DNA from: Treponema sp.
GTDB lineage: Bacteria; Spirochaetota; Spirochaetia; Treponematales; Breznakiellaceae
Direction of reading: 5' to 3'
DNA: 64,000 nucleotides
Assembly (NCBI GenBank): GCA_009784935.1
Contig: WQXI01000002.1
Coordinates: 1-64,000 of the forward strand
This document shows, piece by piece, positions 25,595 to 34,529 of this stretch. The position numbers and the translations under genes were made by a program. The first letter of the stretch is position 1; every line of letters starts with the position of its first letter. The notes beneath the pieces were generated by a model. The model searched no databases. It saw only the letters and a list, made by a program, of their open reading frames with translations, and was not told the DNA's origin.

Positions 25595-26989
25595 ATGGCT
25601 GATTTGGATTATGAGGGTGTCTGGAAAGAGACCCTAATCCAACTGCAGAATGACCTGGGGGGGGAGGAGTTCAGCGGCTGGTTTTCAGATATGAAATACC
25701 TGCATGCTGGTGAAAACACCATCGTTGTAGGAATTCCCTCCGCTTTTCACCGTGATAAGGTGAAGTCCCGCTATCAGAGTACCATAAATTCAAAAATACA
25801 AGAAATTTCTGGGGCAGAAATTACCTTCGAAATGGAAATAATCGGCAAATCTGCCAAAAAAACGGCACCTTCGCCTCAAACACAGTCAAAAAATGATGAG
25901 CCAACTGCTGTCACAGCCGAAAAAACGCCTAAAACTAAAGAAAAACGCAGTAAACACCCAAATATGAGAGATGATTATACCTTCGAAAGGTATATAATCG
26001 GCGAAAATAACAAATATGCTGCCAATGCGGCGCTTGCAATATGTAAAAACCCGGGAAAAATATGTAATCCCTTCTTAATTTACGGCGGAGTCGGGCTTGG
26101 AAAGACCCATTTAATGCAAGCTATCGGAAATTCCATCCACGAAAACTCCGATAGTCGTGTAATTTGTACACCTGCAGAAAGTTTCCTTAATGAATATATC
26201 GAAGGGATCGGCCAGGGCAAAATGAACGTATTCAGAAACAAGTACCGGCAAGCCGATGTTCTTTTAATCGACGACATTCAATTTCTTACCGATAAACCCG
26301 GGGTACAAGACGAGCTTTTTCACACGTTTAATGATTTATTAAACGCCAAAAAGCAGCTTGTTTTTACCTGTGACCGCCCGATAGAAGACTTAAAAAAGTT
26401 CGAAGAACGGCTAATCTCCCGCTTTGGGCTTGGAATTAAAGCGGATCTTCAGCCTCCGCGGTACGAAGAACGCTGCGCAATTTTAATATCTGTAGCGCAA
26501 GCCCACGGCGTATCATTTCCTGACGAAGTTATCGACTTAATGGGAAAAAATATCGCTTCTAATGTTCGTGATTTAATTTCTGCTTTAGATAATTTAATAA
26601 AATACGCAGAAATAATGAGAGAAGAAATAACTCTGGAAACAGCGCAGAAACATTTAAAAAATATTTTTAACGCGCCAAGACTGGCAAATCTTTCTATGGA
26701 CAATATAATAAGAGTAGCGGCAGAATATTTTGGATTGACTCCAAACGATCTAAAAGGAAAAAAAAGGTCGCAAAATATTGTATTTGCCCGTCAGCTGGCA
26801 ATGTATATTGGACGCGAAATAACCGATTCTTCTTACACAGAGTTAGGTCAGGACTTTGGCGGCAGGGATCATACCACAGTCATTCATTCGATAGACAAGA
26901 TAAAAGGTAAGCTTTTGACCGATCCTACACTGGAATCTACCATAGAAAATCTAAAAAGAGGTATAAAAGAATATGGTGCAAAACATTGA
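25595..26989 (+). CDS. dnaA: Chromosomal replication initiator DnaA
   Basis: A 464-residue DnaA with all four domains. Domain I is helical (1-80), followed by a Ser/Thr/Lys-rich linker (85-125). The AAA+ domain has Walker A GGVGLGKTHLMQ (about 165-176), Walker B VLLIDDIQF and sensor regions (ERLISRFGLG). The C-terminal helix-turn-helix ends with GGRDHTTVIHSIDKI, the signature that reads DnaA boxes. It binds ATP and opens oriC. oriC elements lie on both sides of the gene. The start has only a weak ribosome-binding site (AAGGGCTTAAG). Confidence 0.97.
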   Translation: MADLDYEGVWKETLIQLQNDLGGEEFSGWFSDMKYLHAGENTIVVGIPSAFHRDKVKSRYQSTINSKIQEISGAEITFEMEIIGKSAKKTAPSPQTQSKNDEPTAVTAEKTPKTKEKRSKHPNMRDDYTFERYIIGENNKYAANAALAICKNPGKICNPFLIYGGVGLGKTHLMQAIGNSIHENSDSRVICTPAESFLNEYIEGIGQGKMNVFRNKYRQADVLLIDDIQFLTDKPGVQDELFHTFNDLLNAKKQLVFTCDRPIEDLKKFEERLISRFGLGIKADLQPPRYEERCAILISVAQAHGVSFPDEVIDLMGKNIASNVRDLISALDNLIKYAEIMREEITLETAQKHLKNIFNAPRLANLSMDNIIRVAAEYFGLTPNDLKGKKRSQNIVFARQLAMYIGREITDSSYTELGQDFGGRDHTTVIHSIDKIKGKLLTDPTLESTIENLKRGIKEYGAKH

Positions 26990-27205
26990 AAAAGATGTTA
27001 TTATATTGTGGAAATATAGGAGATAAAAACAGGCTTTTTGCCTAAATGTGGAAATTGTGGAAAAAGTTGAATAAAAATCCATGATTTATCAGTACGGTAA
27101 ATGTATATAGGATATAGAATTAGGTGAGTTTTCCACTTATTCGACTTTCTACTATTACTACTACTGTTATATATATTAATTTAATATTAATAGGAGGTCC
27201 AACAA
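26990..27205. other. oriC: DnaA boxes, DnaA-trio tract and AT-rich unwinding site
   Basis: Four DnaA-box-like sites lie here: TGTGGAAAT at 27007 and 27047, TGTGGAAAA at 27056, and TTTTCCACT at 27129. Eleven bases after the last one comes a run of triplets CTA CTA TTA CTA CTA CTG TTA (27149-27169). On the complementary strand these are GAT-type DnaA-trios. An AT-only stretch follows to 27190, then the dnaN ribosome-binding site AGGAGG. This order (box, trios, AT-rich) is the basal unwinding module described for Bacillus subtilis. Confidence 0.8.
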
Positions 27206-28306
27206 ATGAAGTTCACTTGTAATAGGGAAATACTTCTCAAAGAAATTTCCATAGCTCAGGAAATTATTTCGTCAAAAAACGCAATTTTAATATTATCAAA
27301 TATTTATCTTGAAACTCTAAAAGATAAATTAATTATTAAAGCAAAGGATATGAAGGTAAATTTTCAGACTCAGATACCTGTCACAGTTATAGAAGAAGGA
27401 TCTACAACTGTTTACGGTGATAAATTTTTTGGTATTGTAAGTACTTTTCCTTATGACGAAATTGAATTTTCGCAAAAAGATAATGTTGCTGTAATAAAAC
27501 CTACAACGCAGAGAAAACCTGAATATAAATTAAAAAGTATAGCTTCTGATAAATTTCCTGCTTTTCCTGTAACTACAGAACCATATTTTGAAATGCCGAT
27601 AAAAGATTTTAGAGAAATGGTTGTGCAGAGTGTTTTTGCGGTTTCTGATGATGAAACGCGTTATTTTATGAACGGCGTCTATTTAGAAAAAACCGAAAAC
27701 AAAATTAATATGGTTGCAACAGACGGCAGACGTTTAGCTTTTGTAGGAAAAAAAGCTGATAATAAAATTAATGACTTTAGCGGAATTATTATTCCTCCAA
27801 AGATTCTTTCTACCATCGTAAAAAGATCCGGAGATGAAGGTCTTATTAATATTTCCATAAGCGACAAAATTATTTTTATTAATTTTGCGTCATATCAGTT
27901 TTCTTCTGTATTAATAGAAGGCATGTTCCCCAACTATAAAAAAGTAATTCCAGAAAATCAGGAATTTTCTCTTTCTGTAAAACGGGAAGAAATGCTGAAT
28001 GCGCTTCGCCGTGTTTCGCTGATGGTAGAAAAAAAATCACATAGAATTTACCTTGGGGTCTCATCAGGAAAAATGGCAGTCTATTCGGAAGAAAGCGAAC
28101 TTGGAACAGTAGAAGACGAAATCCCGTGCAAATATAACGGAGATGACATTACAATTGCGCTTAATTACCGATATCTGGAAGAACCTTTTAAAATAATGAC
28201 AGATGACGAAATTAAGATTCGTTTTAGCAGTGCAATTAAGGCAATAACAATAGAACCTGTTCCGGAAAAAGACTTTTTCCACATTGTTATGCCGATGCAA
28301 TCTTAA
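27206..28306 (+). CDS. dnaN: DNA polymerase III beta sliding clamp
   Basis: This 366-residue sliding clamp has three repeats of the clamp fold. Features include MKFTCNREILLKEIS at the start, YFMNGVYLEK and VATDGRRLAFVGKK in the second domain, and the C-terminal IVMPMQS ending (M-P-M typical of DnaN). It encircles DNA and tethers polymerase III and other enzymes. The ATG follows a perfect AGGAGG site eight bases upstream. A perfect hairpin straddles the stop codon. Confidence 0.97.
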   Translation: MKFTCNREILLKEISIAQEIISSKNAILILSNIYLETLKDKLIIKAKDMKVNFQTQIPVTVIEEGSTTVYGDKFFGIVSTFPYDEIEFSQKDNVAVIKPTTQRKPEYKLKSIASDKFPAFPVTTEPYFEMPIKDFREMVVQSVFAVSDDETRYFMNGVYLEKTENKINMVATDGRRLAFVGKKADNKINDFSGIIIPPKILSTIVKRSGDEGLINISISDKIIFINFASYQFSSVLIEGMFPNYKKVIPENQEFSLSVKREEMLNALRRVSLMVEKKSHRIYLGVSSGKMAVYSEESELGTVEDEIPCKYNGDDITIALNYRYLEEPFKIMTDDEIKIRFSSAIKAITIEPVPEKDFFHIVMPMQS

Positions 28307-28326
28307 TTGCAACAATTAAGATTGCA
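28296..28326 (+). terminator. Perfect 14-bp stem at the dnaN stop
   Basis: TGCAATCTTAATTG-caa-CAATTAAGATTGCA has a 14-base stem and a 3-base loop. It overlaps the dnaN stop codon (28304-28306) and lies 41 bases before recF. No T tract follows, so it may be an RNA-processing or stability element rather than a true terminator. Confidence 0.5.
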
Positions 28327-28367
28327 GTAATCGTAGTTGCAGATATTTATAACGGCGGCAGCGAAAA

Positions 28368-29555
28368 ATGCTTTTTAGTTCTCTGCGGACTGCGGCGTTT
28401 AGAAACTTAGCTGACGCCGAAACTTTTACCGGCGCAAAAGATGTTTTTCTTGTAGGAGAAAACGGACAGGGCAAGACCAATTTTTTAGAAGCCCTTTATT
28501 TTTGCGCCTATGCGTCATCTTTTAGAACGACTCACGACAGCTGTATAGCGCAGAATTCTTTTTTGCAAGAATCATTTTCTCAAAACTCAATTTTTCAAAA
28601 CGGGCAAAAGAGTTTTTCTGCTCAAGTAAAAATTTTGCAGTCAGTAAATGACGAAATACTTGTTAAGTTCGAAACCGGAAAAAAATCGATATTTTTAAAC
28701 AAAAAACGCATAACCGATCGCAAAGAACTTTTATCTGTGGCTCCCAGTATTATTTTTTGCCACGAAGATATGGAGTTTGTCAGCGGAAGCCCGGAGAGAC
28801 GCAGATGGTTTATCGATCAGACATTGAGCCTTTATGATCCTGTTTATCTTGATGATTTACGCAGGTACCGCCATGTACTTAAAAATAGAAATAAAATTCT
28901 TCACGATTGCGCGGCAGGAGTTATGTCAGGCAGAGCAGATCAAGTTTTAGATGCGCTGGATTTACAATTTGCCGAATACGGAAAAAAATTAATGGAAAAA
29001 CGCATAATAGCGGTAGAAGAATTTTCTGAAGTTTTTGGCAGACTCTATGAAGAAGTTTCGGGTATCAAAGGTATCAGCGTAAAATATGCAGGCTCATGGA
29101 AATTTAATATTTCAGACCTAAGTAATAGTAATATAGATCATATTGTATCTTACCTGCAACAGCGCCGCAGCGCAGAAATGTCGGCAGGGATATCGCTTTC
29201 CGGACCTCACCGAGATCGATATCAGTTTGTTCAAAATTATTCATCAGATGTAAGCGCGGATTTTACAGTTACTGCGTCTACAGGGCAAAAACGTCTTTTG
29301 GCATTACTGTTAAGAGCGGCGCAGGCAAGGCGTTTTTCCGCCGCAACCGGCTTAAATCCTGTTTTGCTGCTGGATGACGTTTTGCTGGAAATGGACGGCG
29401 AAAAAAGACGCAGATTCTTGTCTGTATTGCCAGCTTATGATCAGGCGTTTTATACTTTTCTTCCAGAAGAGCCGTATCAGCGGTACCAAAAAGAAGATAC
29501 ACTTGTGTATTATGTAAAAGAAGGAGCTTTGTCTTTAAATGAAAACAGCAGGTAA
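28368..29555 (+). CDS. recF: DNA repair and replication protein RecF
   Basis: A 395-residue SMC-like ATPase. The N-terminus has the Walker A LVGENGQGKTNFLEALYF (about 25-40). SGSPERRRWFIDQTLSL and SGPHRDRY (signature region) are in the middle. STGQKRLLALLLRAAQ and the Walker B VLLLDDVLLEMD lie towards the C-terminus. It loads RecA at gaps with RecO and RecR. The spacing to dnaN is 61 bases, and it overlaps the DciA-like gene by 17 bases. Confidence 0.95.
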   Translation: MLFSSLRTAAFRNLADAETFTGAKDVFLVGENGQGKTNFLEALYFCAYASSFRTTHDSCIAQNSFLQESFSQNSIFQNGQKSFSAQVKILQSVNDEILVKFETGKKSIFLNKKRITDRKELLSVAPSIIFCHEDMEFVSGSPERRRWFIDQTLSLYDPVYLDDLRRYRHVLKNRNKILHDCAAGVMSGRADQVLDALDLQFAEYGKKLMEKRIIAVEEFSEVFGRLYEEVSGIKGISVKYAGSWKFNISDLSNSNIDHIVSYLQQRRSAEMSAGISLSGPHRDRYQFVQNYSSDVSADFTVTASTGQKRLLALLLRAAQARRFSAATGLNPVLLLDDVLLEMDGEKRRRFLSVLPAYDQAFYTFLPEEPYQRYQKEDTLVYYVKEGALSLNENSR

Positions 29556-29844
29556 CATTCTTTCCGCTTTATTTGACGAACAGTTTATTGATAAAGCTCA
29601 AGGCTATTCTAAGCTGTTTAATTCGTGGGCAGATATTACCGCAAAAAACGGAATAGCTTCGGCTTCGGCACATTCGCGGATCAAAGATCTTGACAGAGGT
29701 ATTTTGTTGATTGAGATGGATCATCCCGGCTGGAAGCAGATTATTCAAACAAAGCAAAGCAAACTTCTCAATGATTTTAGAATGCGTTTTCCGGACATGG
29801 AAATTTCCGGCTTGTCGCTCGTTCTAAATAATAAAATTGAATAA
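29539..29844 (+). CDS. DUF721 / DciA-like protein
   Basis: A 101-residue DUF721 protein. It has the N-terminal helical start (NILSALFDEQFIDKAQGYSKLFNSWADI), then IKDLDRGILLIEMDHPGWKQII, the core of DciA-type proteins. DciA loads the replicative helicase DnaB in bacteria without DnaC or DnaI. It is in the same place, recF-DUF721-gyrA, in Treponema pallidum (from memory). It overlaps recF by 17 bases and is followed by a 128-base gap holding the gyrA promoter. Confidence 0.85.
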   Translation: MKTAGNILSALFDEQFIDKAQGYSKLFNSWADITAKNGIASASAHSRIKDLDRGILLIEMDHPGWKQIIQTKQSKLLNDFRMRFPDMEISGLSLVLNNKIE

Positions 29845-29938
29845 TCTCTTCGAAGCTGTTTTTGACGCTTCTGTAAGAACGTTTAACTGGGTAAGATAAT
29901 AAGCCTCTTTCTTTTGGACAGCTCCTTGTTGATAAGGC

Positions 29939-29967
29939 GTGACTAAAATCTTAAAAAATTGTATAAT
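29939..29967 (+). promoter_or_regulatory. Leaderless promoter of gyrA
   Basis: GTGACT (29939-29944), 17 bases, TATAAT (29962-29967). The gyrA ATG begins five bases after the -10 box and no ribosome-binding site is seen. Confidence 0.65.
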
Positions 29968-29972
29968 GACCC

Positions 29973-32465
29973 ATGGCAAAAATCGACGCAGCTCGCTCCG
30001 ATACAACGGGCGAATTACCCTTGGGTGAACTGCCCACAGGTAAAGTAATTCCCATAGCGATAGAAGATGAAGTAAAAACAGACTATCTCAATTACGCAAT
30101 GTCGGTTATTGTAAGCCGCGCCCTGCCGGATGTAAGGGACGGCCTTAAACCGGTACACCGCAGGCTGCTTTATGCCATGGATACGCTTGGGCTAAGACCC
30201 GGCAGCGCGACAAAGAAAAGCGCTCTCATCGTCGGTGAAACAATGGGTAAATACCACCCGCACGGCGATTTATCAATTTATGACGCTCTTGTGCGTCTTG
30301 CGCAGGATTTTTCCCTCAGATATCCATTAATAAAAGGGCAGGGTAACTTTGGCTCTATCGATGATGACCCCCCTGCGGCTATGCGTTACACCGAAGCAAA
30401 AATATCTAAAATCGGCGACGAAATGCTTAACGATCTCCAAAAAGAGACGGTTGATTTTACGCCAAACTACGATGAATCTTTTGACGAGCCTTCGGTTCTG
30501 CCGTCGGCAATTCCAAATCTTCTTGTAAACGGTTCGTCAGGGATCGCTGTCGGTATGGCGACAAATATGGCGCCTCACAACATCGGCGAAATCTGCGAAG
30601 CTATTTGCACTCTTTTAGATAATCCTGATACAACTAACGAAGACCTTATGAAACTCGTGCAGGGACCGGACTTCCCTACAGGCGGCGTAATTTTCGGGCG
30701 TAAAGGTATAAAAGAAGCATACAGAACAGGACGCGGAAAACTCCTTGTCCGCGGAAAGTTCAATATCGAAACAACCAAACAAGGCAAAGAAAAAATAATT
30801 TTTACCGAAATCCCCTACAATGTAAATAAAGCGCTTCTGCTGGAAAAAATCGGCCAGCTTATGCGTGACAAAGTAATCGATGGTATCGCAAATGCAAACG
30901 ACGAATCTGACCGTGACGGTATCCGAATCGTTATCGAGCTTAAAAAAGGCGCAATTGTAAAAGTAATTTTAAACCAGCTTTTTTCTAATACCCAGCTTCA
31001 GACAACTTTTGGCATTATTAATTTAGCGCTAGTCGGCGGTAAGCCGCAGGCGCTCACGTTAAGAGAATTAGTCTACTACTTTGTTGAACACCGTGTAGAA
31101 GTTGTTACGCGCCGTACGCGCTACGATTTACGCAAAGCCGAAGAACGCGCACATATTTTAGAAGGGCTTATTATTGCTCTCGCGAACATCGACGAAGTAA
31201 TCGCAGTAATCAAAGCCAGCCGTGATGTCGCTTCGGCTCGTTTAAAACTTCAGGAGCGTTTTTTATTATCAGAAGCGCAGTCAGAAGCAATTGTCGAAAT
31301 GCGCCTTGGCCGTCTTACAAGCCTCGAAGTAGAAAAGATTGAACAGGAACTTGCAGAATTAAAAACACGCATTGCTTATTATAAATCGCTTTTAGCCGAC
31401 GAAAAAAAGCTCCGCGGCGTTATCAAAGACGAAACAAGAGAAGTAGCAGAAAAATACGGCGACGAACGCAGAACAGAAATTGTCGCCGGAGAAGTAGAGA
31501 GTCTAAACATAGAAGATTTAATTAAAAAAGAAGAAATGATGATAATCATTTCTAATCTTGGTTACGTTAAACGAGTCCCCGTTTCAGCGTATAAAAATCA
31601 GGGACGCGGAGGAAAAGGTATGCAAAGCGCAAAACTAACAGAAGATGATTTTGTTCAGCAGATTTTCGTTGCTTCGACACATGAGTATGTCATGTTTATT
31701 ACAAGTGCGGGTAAAGCCTATTGGATGAAGGTTCATGAACTGCCGGAGGGCAGCCGTACAAGCAAGGGTACGCACATTAAGAGCCTTCTTACAGTTTCAC
31801 CTAACGAGGATATTACTGCTATTGTCTCGCTAAAAGATTTTAGTGACAGTGAATTCTTGTTTATGGGAACAGCATGCGGTGTTGTTAAAAAAGTAAAAAC
31901 AGCCGAATTTGCAAACGCTAAAACAAGAGGTATTGTCGCAATTAATCTTGACGAAGGCGACAAACTTGTCAGCGCGCTTTTAACAGCAGGCAAGGACGAA
32001 GTTGTTTTGATCTCCCGCAAAGGGCAGGCGCTTAGAACTCACGAAGATAATGTCCGCGCGATGGGACGTTCTTCCCGCGGTGTAACCGGAATGAAACTTT
32101 CAAAAGGTGATGAACTCGCAGGAATGCTGAGAGTAGACGCGGCGTCAAAAGAAAAAATGCTTATCATATCTGAGTTTGGCTACGGAAAACGCGTTGATTT
32201 CAGCGAGTTTTCTTCGCACGGAAGAGGAACCGGCGGACAGAGAATTTATACTGTTGCGGAAAAAACAGGCGAAATTGTCGGCTGCGTAAGCGTTCTGGAA
32301 GACGACGATATAATGTGTATTACAAGCCAAGGTAAGTCTATAAAGATGAAAGTAAGTGATGTCCGTGTAATGGGAAGAGCAGCTCAAGGCGTGCGTATTC
32401 TCAGCATAGACAAACCTGATTTTGTAATTGGTCTTGATAGAATCGTCAAAGAAGATGACGCTTAG
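29973..32465 (+). CDS. gyrA: DNA gyrase subunit A
   Basis: The 830-residue cleavage subunit of gyrase. The winged-helix catalytic core has RALPDVRDGLKPVHRRLLYAM, the QGNFGSIDDDPPAAMRYTEAK segment with the active Tyr (about 130), and GIAVGMATNMAPHN. A coiled tower follows (about 360-490). The C-terminal beta-pinwheel contains the GyrA-box NQGRGGKGMQ, and repeats such as GRSSRGVTGMKL and GRGTGGQRIY. The presence of the GyrA box marks this as gyrase rather than topoisomerase IV. It is transcribed from its own promoter and followed after 11 bases by the lipoprotein array. Confidence 0.97.
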   Translation: MAKIDAARSDTTGELPLGELPTGKVIPIAIEDEVKTDYLNYAMSVIVSRALPDVRDGLKPVHRRLLYAMDTLGLRPGSATKKSALIVGETMGKYHPHGDLSIYDALVRLAQDFSLRYPLIKGQGNFGSIDDDPPAAMRYTEAKISKIGDEMLNDLQKETVDFTPNYDESFDEPSVLPSAIPNLLVNGSSGIAVGMATNMAPHNIGEICEAICTLLDNPDTTNEDLMKLVQGPDFPTGGVIFGRKGIKEAYRTGRGKLLVRGKFNIETTKQGKEKIIFTEIPYNVNKALLLEKIGQLMRDKVIDGIANANDESDRDGIRIVIELKKGAIVKVILNQLFSNTQLQTTFGIINLALVGGKPQALTLRELVYYFVEHRVEVVTRRTRYDLRKAEERAHILEGLIIALANIDEVIAVIKASRDVASARLKLQERFLLSEAQSEAIVEMRLGRLTSLEVEKIEQELAELKTRIAYYKSLLADEKKLRGVIKDETREVAEKYGDERRTEIVAGEVESLNIEDLIKKEEMMIIISNLGYVKRVPVSAYKNQGRGGKGMQSAKLTEDDFVQQIFVASTHEYVMFITSAGKAYWMKVHELPEGSRTSKGTHIKSLLTVSPNEDITAIVSLKDFSDSEFLFMGTACGVVKKVKTAEFANAKTRGIVAINLDEGDKLVSALLTAGKDEVVLISRKGQALRTHEDNVRAMGRSSRGVTGMKLSKGDELAGMLRVDAASKEKMLIISEFGYGKRVDFSEFSSHGRGTGGQRIYTVAEKTGEIVGCVSVLEDDDIMCITSQGKSIKMKVSDVRVMGRAAQGVRILSIDKPDFVIGLDRIVKEDDA

Positions 32466-32476
32466 GCAGGATTATC

Positions 32477-32947
32477 ATGAAAAAAATAATAACAGCGGCG
32501 GTAGTTTTTGCCGCCTTTGCTTTTTTGACAATTAGCTGCAACACTGTCAATAATTTTGCAGGCGCGGTGGGCAAAGAGTGGAAATTGCTCGAAGTCCATG
32601 TAGAAAGAACACCGTTCAACAAAAGAGTTATTTATGACCGGAACGCATTAAGAAGAGAAAACGTCGGTCATATTTACACTTTTACCTTTGACAACGAACA
32701 GATAAGCGGGACGGGAGCGCCGAACAGCTTTAACGCTCCTTATACTTTGGGCGAAAAACAGGCAATCAGCATAATGCCCATAATTTCGACCCAGATGGCT
32801 CCGATTATTCAACCCGAAAAACTGCAAGAACACGTTTTTTACGGATATTTACAAAATGCCTATGAGTGGAAAATCGTAAGCAAAAGACTTGAATTAATAT
32901 CAAAAACCGAAAATGGCGAGCCTGTGCGGCTTATTTTTGGTCTTTAA
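32477..32947 (+). CDS. META-domain-like lipoprotein 1 of 3
   Basis: This 156-residue predicted lipoprotein has a signal ending LTISCNT. The body has WKLLEVHV at its start, ISGTGAPNSFNAPYTL in the middle, and LQNAYEWKI with a C-terminal RLIFGL. This arrangement (WxLxxxxI, G-x-APN, terminal FGL) resembles META/HslJ-type domains. It is the first of three tandem paralogues after gyrA, with a gap of 11 bases, so gyrA readthrough is likely. Function unknown; META lipoproteins are envelope proteins, some linked to stress. Confidence 0.75.
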   Translation: MKKIITAAVVFAAFAFLTISCNTVNNFAGAVGKEWKLLEVHVERTPFNKRVIYDRNALRRENVGHIYTFTFDNEQISGTGAPNSFNAPYTLGEKQAISIMPIISTQMAPIIQPEKLQEHVFYGYLQNAYEWKIVSKRLELISKTENGEPVRLIFGL

Positions 32948-32999
32948 AAAGTTTTTTAACTTAAGTATCCTTATGGTTGTTTAATGGTCAATTAAGGAG

Positions 33000-33500
33000 A
33001 TGAAAATGAAAAAACAATTATTTATGTGTTTAATAGCGGCGGCTCTAATAACCGCCTGCGCTGCTACCGGTGATAGTACCAACAAAGACGGCAGCCAAAA
33101 CAGCGGTAGTCAGGATTTTTCCGGAGTAACAGGAAAAGAGTGGAAATTGCTTACAGTTCATATCAATGGGACAGACACACGATTTAGACGAGATACTCAG
33201 CCTCATCAAGTATCAAGAGATATTTTTTCCTTAAGGTTTGATACCGGAATCATAAGCGGAGTTGGAGCGCCAAACCGCTATTCCGGCAGATATACGCTTA
33301 CTGATCAAGGGTTAACTGTAACGCCCTTAGCCTCAACCATGATGGCGTCTTTATTTGAACCGGAAAATCTGAGAGAACACGATTTCCTTTTATACATGCA
33401 AAATATAAAAACGTGGAGACTTATAAATAACAGCTCAAATCTGGAATTGACATCGATGACAAGCGACGGTAAACAAGTAAAGATGGTCTTTGGACTGTAA
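33000..33500 (+). CDS. META-domain-like lipoprotein 2 of 3
   Basis: The 166-residue paralogue has a signal ending ITACAAT and a Ser/Asn/Gly-rich linker (about 22-45). The shared core follows: KEWKLLTVHINGTDTRF, IISGVGAPNRYSGRYTL, PLASTMMASLFEPENLREHDFL, MQNIKTWRLI and the terminal MVFGL. It sits 52 bases after the first and 11 bases before the third gene. The linker is longest in this copy. Confidence 0.75.
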   Translation: MKMKKQLFMCLIAAALITACAATGDSTNKDGSQNSGSQDFSGVTGKEWKLLTVHINGTDTRFRRDTQPHQVSRDIFSLRFDTGIISGVGAPNRYSGRYTLTDQGLTVTPLASTMMASLFEPENLREHDFLLYMQNIKTWRLINNSSNLELTSMTSDGKQVKMVFGL

Positions 33501-33511
33501 AACCCTGAAAT

Positions 33512-34033
33512 ATGAAAAACCCGGTAATTATATGTTTATTTGCGGCGGTTTTAATAATCGGCTGCGCTAACATCGATGGTATTTATACCGATGGTAGTTC
33601 GAAAGGCTTTGATTTTGAATCTCATTTAATTGAATTCGCTGATGAATATAAGGCTTTTTCCGGCGCAATAGAAAAAGAGTGGAAATTGCTCACATTCCAT
33701 ATCGATGGAATAGAAATCTGGTTCAGACACGGCACAAATACCAAAGACATTTTTACTATAAAGTTTGATGATAGAACAATAAGCGGAACAGGAGCGCCAA
33801 ACCTCTTTTCGGGTAATTATTATCTTCACGGTAACCGGTTTCTTTTAGTGTATCCTTTTGAGATAACTACGGTAGCAGCCTTTGTAGAACCGGAAAGTCT
33901 AAGCGAACGTGATTTTCTTTCACATTTATATAACATACACACATGGAAACTTACAAACAACAGCACAAATCTGGAATTAGATTCAGAAAGCAGCTATAGC
34001 AGAAGAAAAATGAGAATGGTCTTTGGATTGTAA
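33512..34033 (+). CDS. META-domain-like lipoprotein 3 of 3
   Basis: The 173-residue paralogue has a signal ending IIGCANI. Its core is KEWKLLTFHIDGIEIWF, ISGTGAPNLFSGNYYL, VEPESLSERDFLSHLYN and the terminal MRMVFGL. Sequence identity with copy 2 is clear by eye, more than with copy 1. It is the last gene of the array; the convergent XRE gene follows after 18 bases. No clear terminator is seen in that short gap. Confidence 0.75.
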   Translation: MKNPVIICLFAAVLIIGCANIDGIYTDGSSKGFDFESHLIEFADEYKAFSGAIEKEWKLLTFHIDGIEIWFRHGTNTKDIFTIKFDDRTISGTGAPNLFSGNYYLHGNRFLLVYPFEITTVAAFVEPESLSERDFLSHLYNIHTWKLTNNSTNLELDSESSYSRRKMRMVFGL

Positions 34034-34051
34034 AAGACGCTTGGTGAGAAA

Positions 34052-34405
34052 CTATAGGTTTTTCTTAATTTTCCGCATTGAATCCTGAAGGGATTTTTCG
34101 AAAGATATTTTTAGTGAGGTTGAAAAATCATCAAGACATTTATTAATGGTTTTTACTGTAGTTACTGATACTGCTTCCTGAGGTTTAAAGAGTTCGTAAA
34201 CATCAATTTCTAAAGCGTTTGCCAGTTTAGTAAGAGAAAATGGCGATACCCAACCTCTTCCTGTTTCTATGTCAGAAAGGTAATTTGTTGAAATATCCAT
34301 TTTCTCTGCGAGTTTTTCCTGAGACCAGCCTTTCATCTGCCGGAATCGTTTAATATTCTGGCTAAATAAATTCCGTAACCCCGATTCATCCATAAAAACA
34401 CTCAT
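34052..34405 (-). CDS. XRE-family transcriptional regulator (B)
   Basis: The 117-residue protein has a Cro/CI-type helix-turn-helix of the type in SinR-like proteins: FRQMKGWSQEKLAEKMDISTNYLSDIETGRGWVS, then LTKLANALEIDVYELFKP. The C-terminal tail (about 80-117) is helical. It is divergent from outer-membrane protein B, with operator-like repeats between them. It is not a close relative of regulator A; the two modules have the same layout with different regulators. Confidence 0.85.
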   Translation of the reverse strand: MSVFMDESGLRNLFSQNIKRFRQMKGWSQEKLAEKMDISTNYLSDIETGRGWVSPFSLTKLANALEIDVYELFKPQEAVSVTTVKTINKCLDDFSTSLKISFEKSLQDSMRKIKKNL

Positions 34406-34410
34406 TCCTT

Positions 34411-34494
34411 TACCTTGAATAGAATATTGTGCTATTGGCTTGACATAATATTAAACAGGTAATACCATTATTATGTATTCAAGGTATTACTTGG
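34411..34494. promoter_or_regulatory. Operator-like elements and promoter between XRE B and outer-membrane protein B
   Basis: TACCTTGAATA (34411-34421) and its inverse TATTCAAGGTA (34476-34486) bracket the region. Between them are TTGACA (34440-34445) and GGTAATACC (34458-34466), a 9-base palindrome over the likely -10 region. CAAGGTATTACTTGG (34480-34494) is a second dyad. This suggests the XRE protein represses the outer-membrane gene (inferred). Confidence 0.55.
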
Positions 34495-34529
34495 GTATAG
34501 AAAACACATACAATTAAAAGGAGATTATT

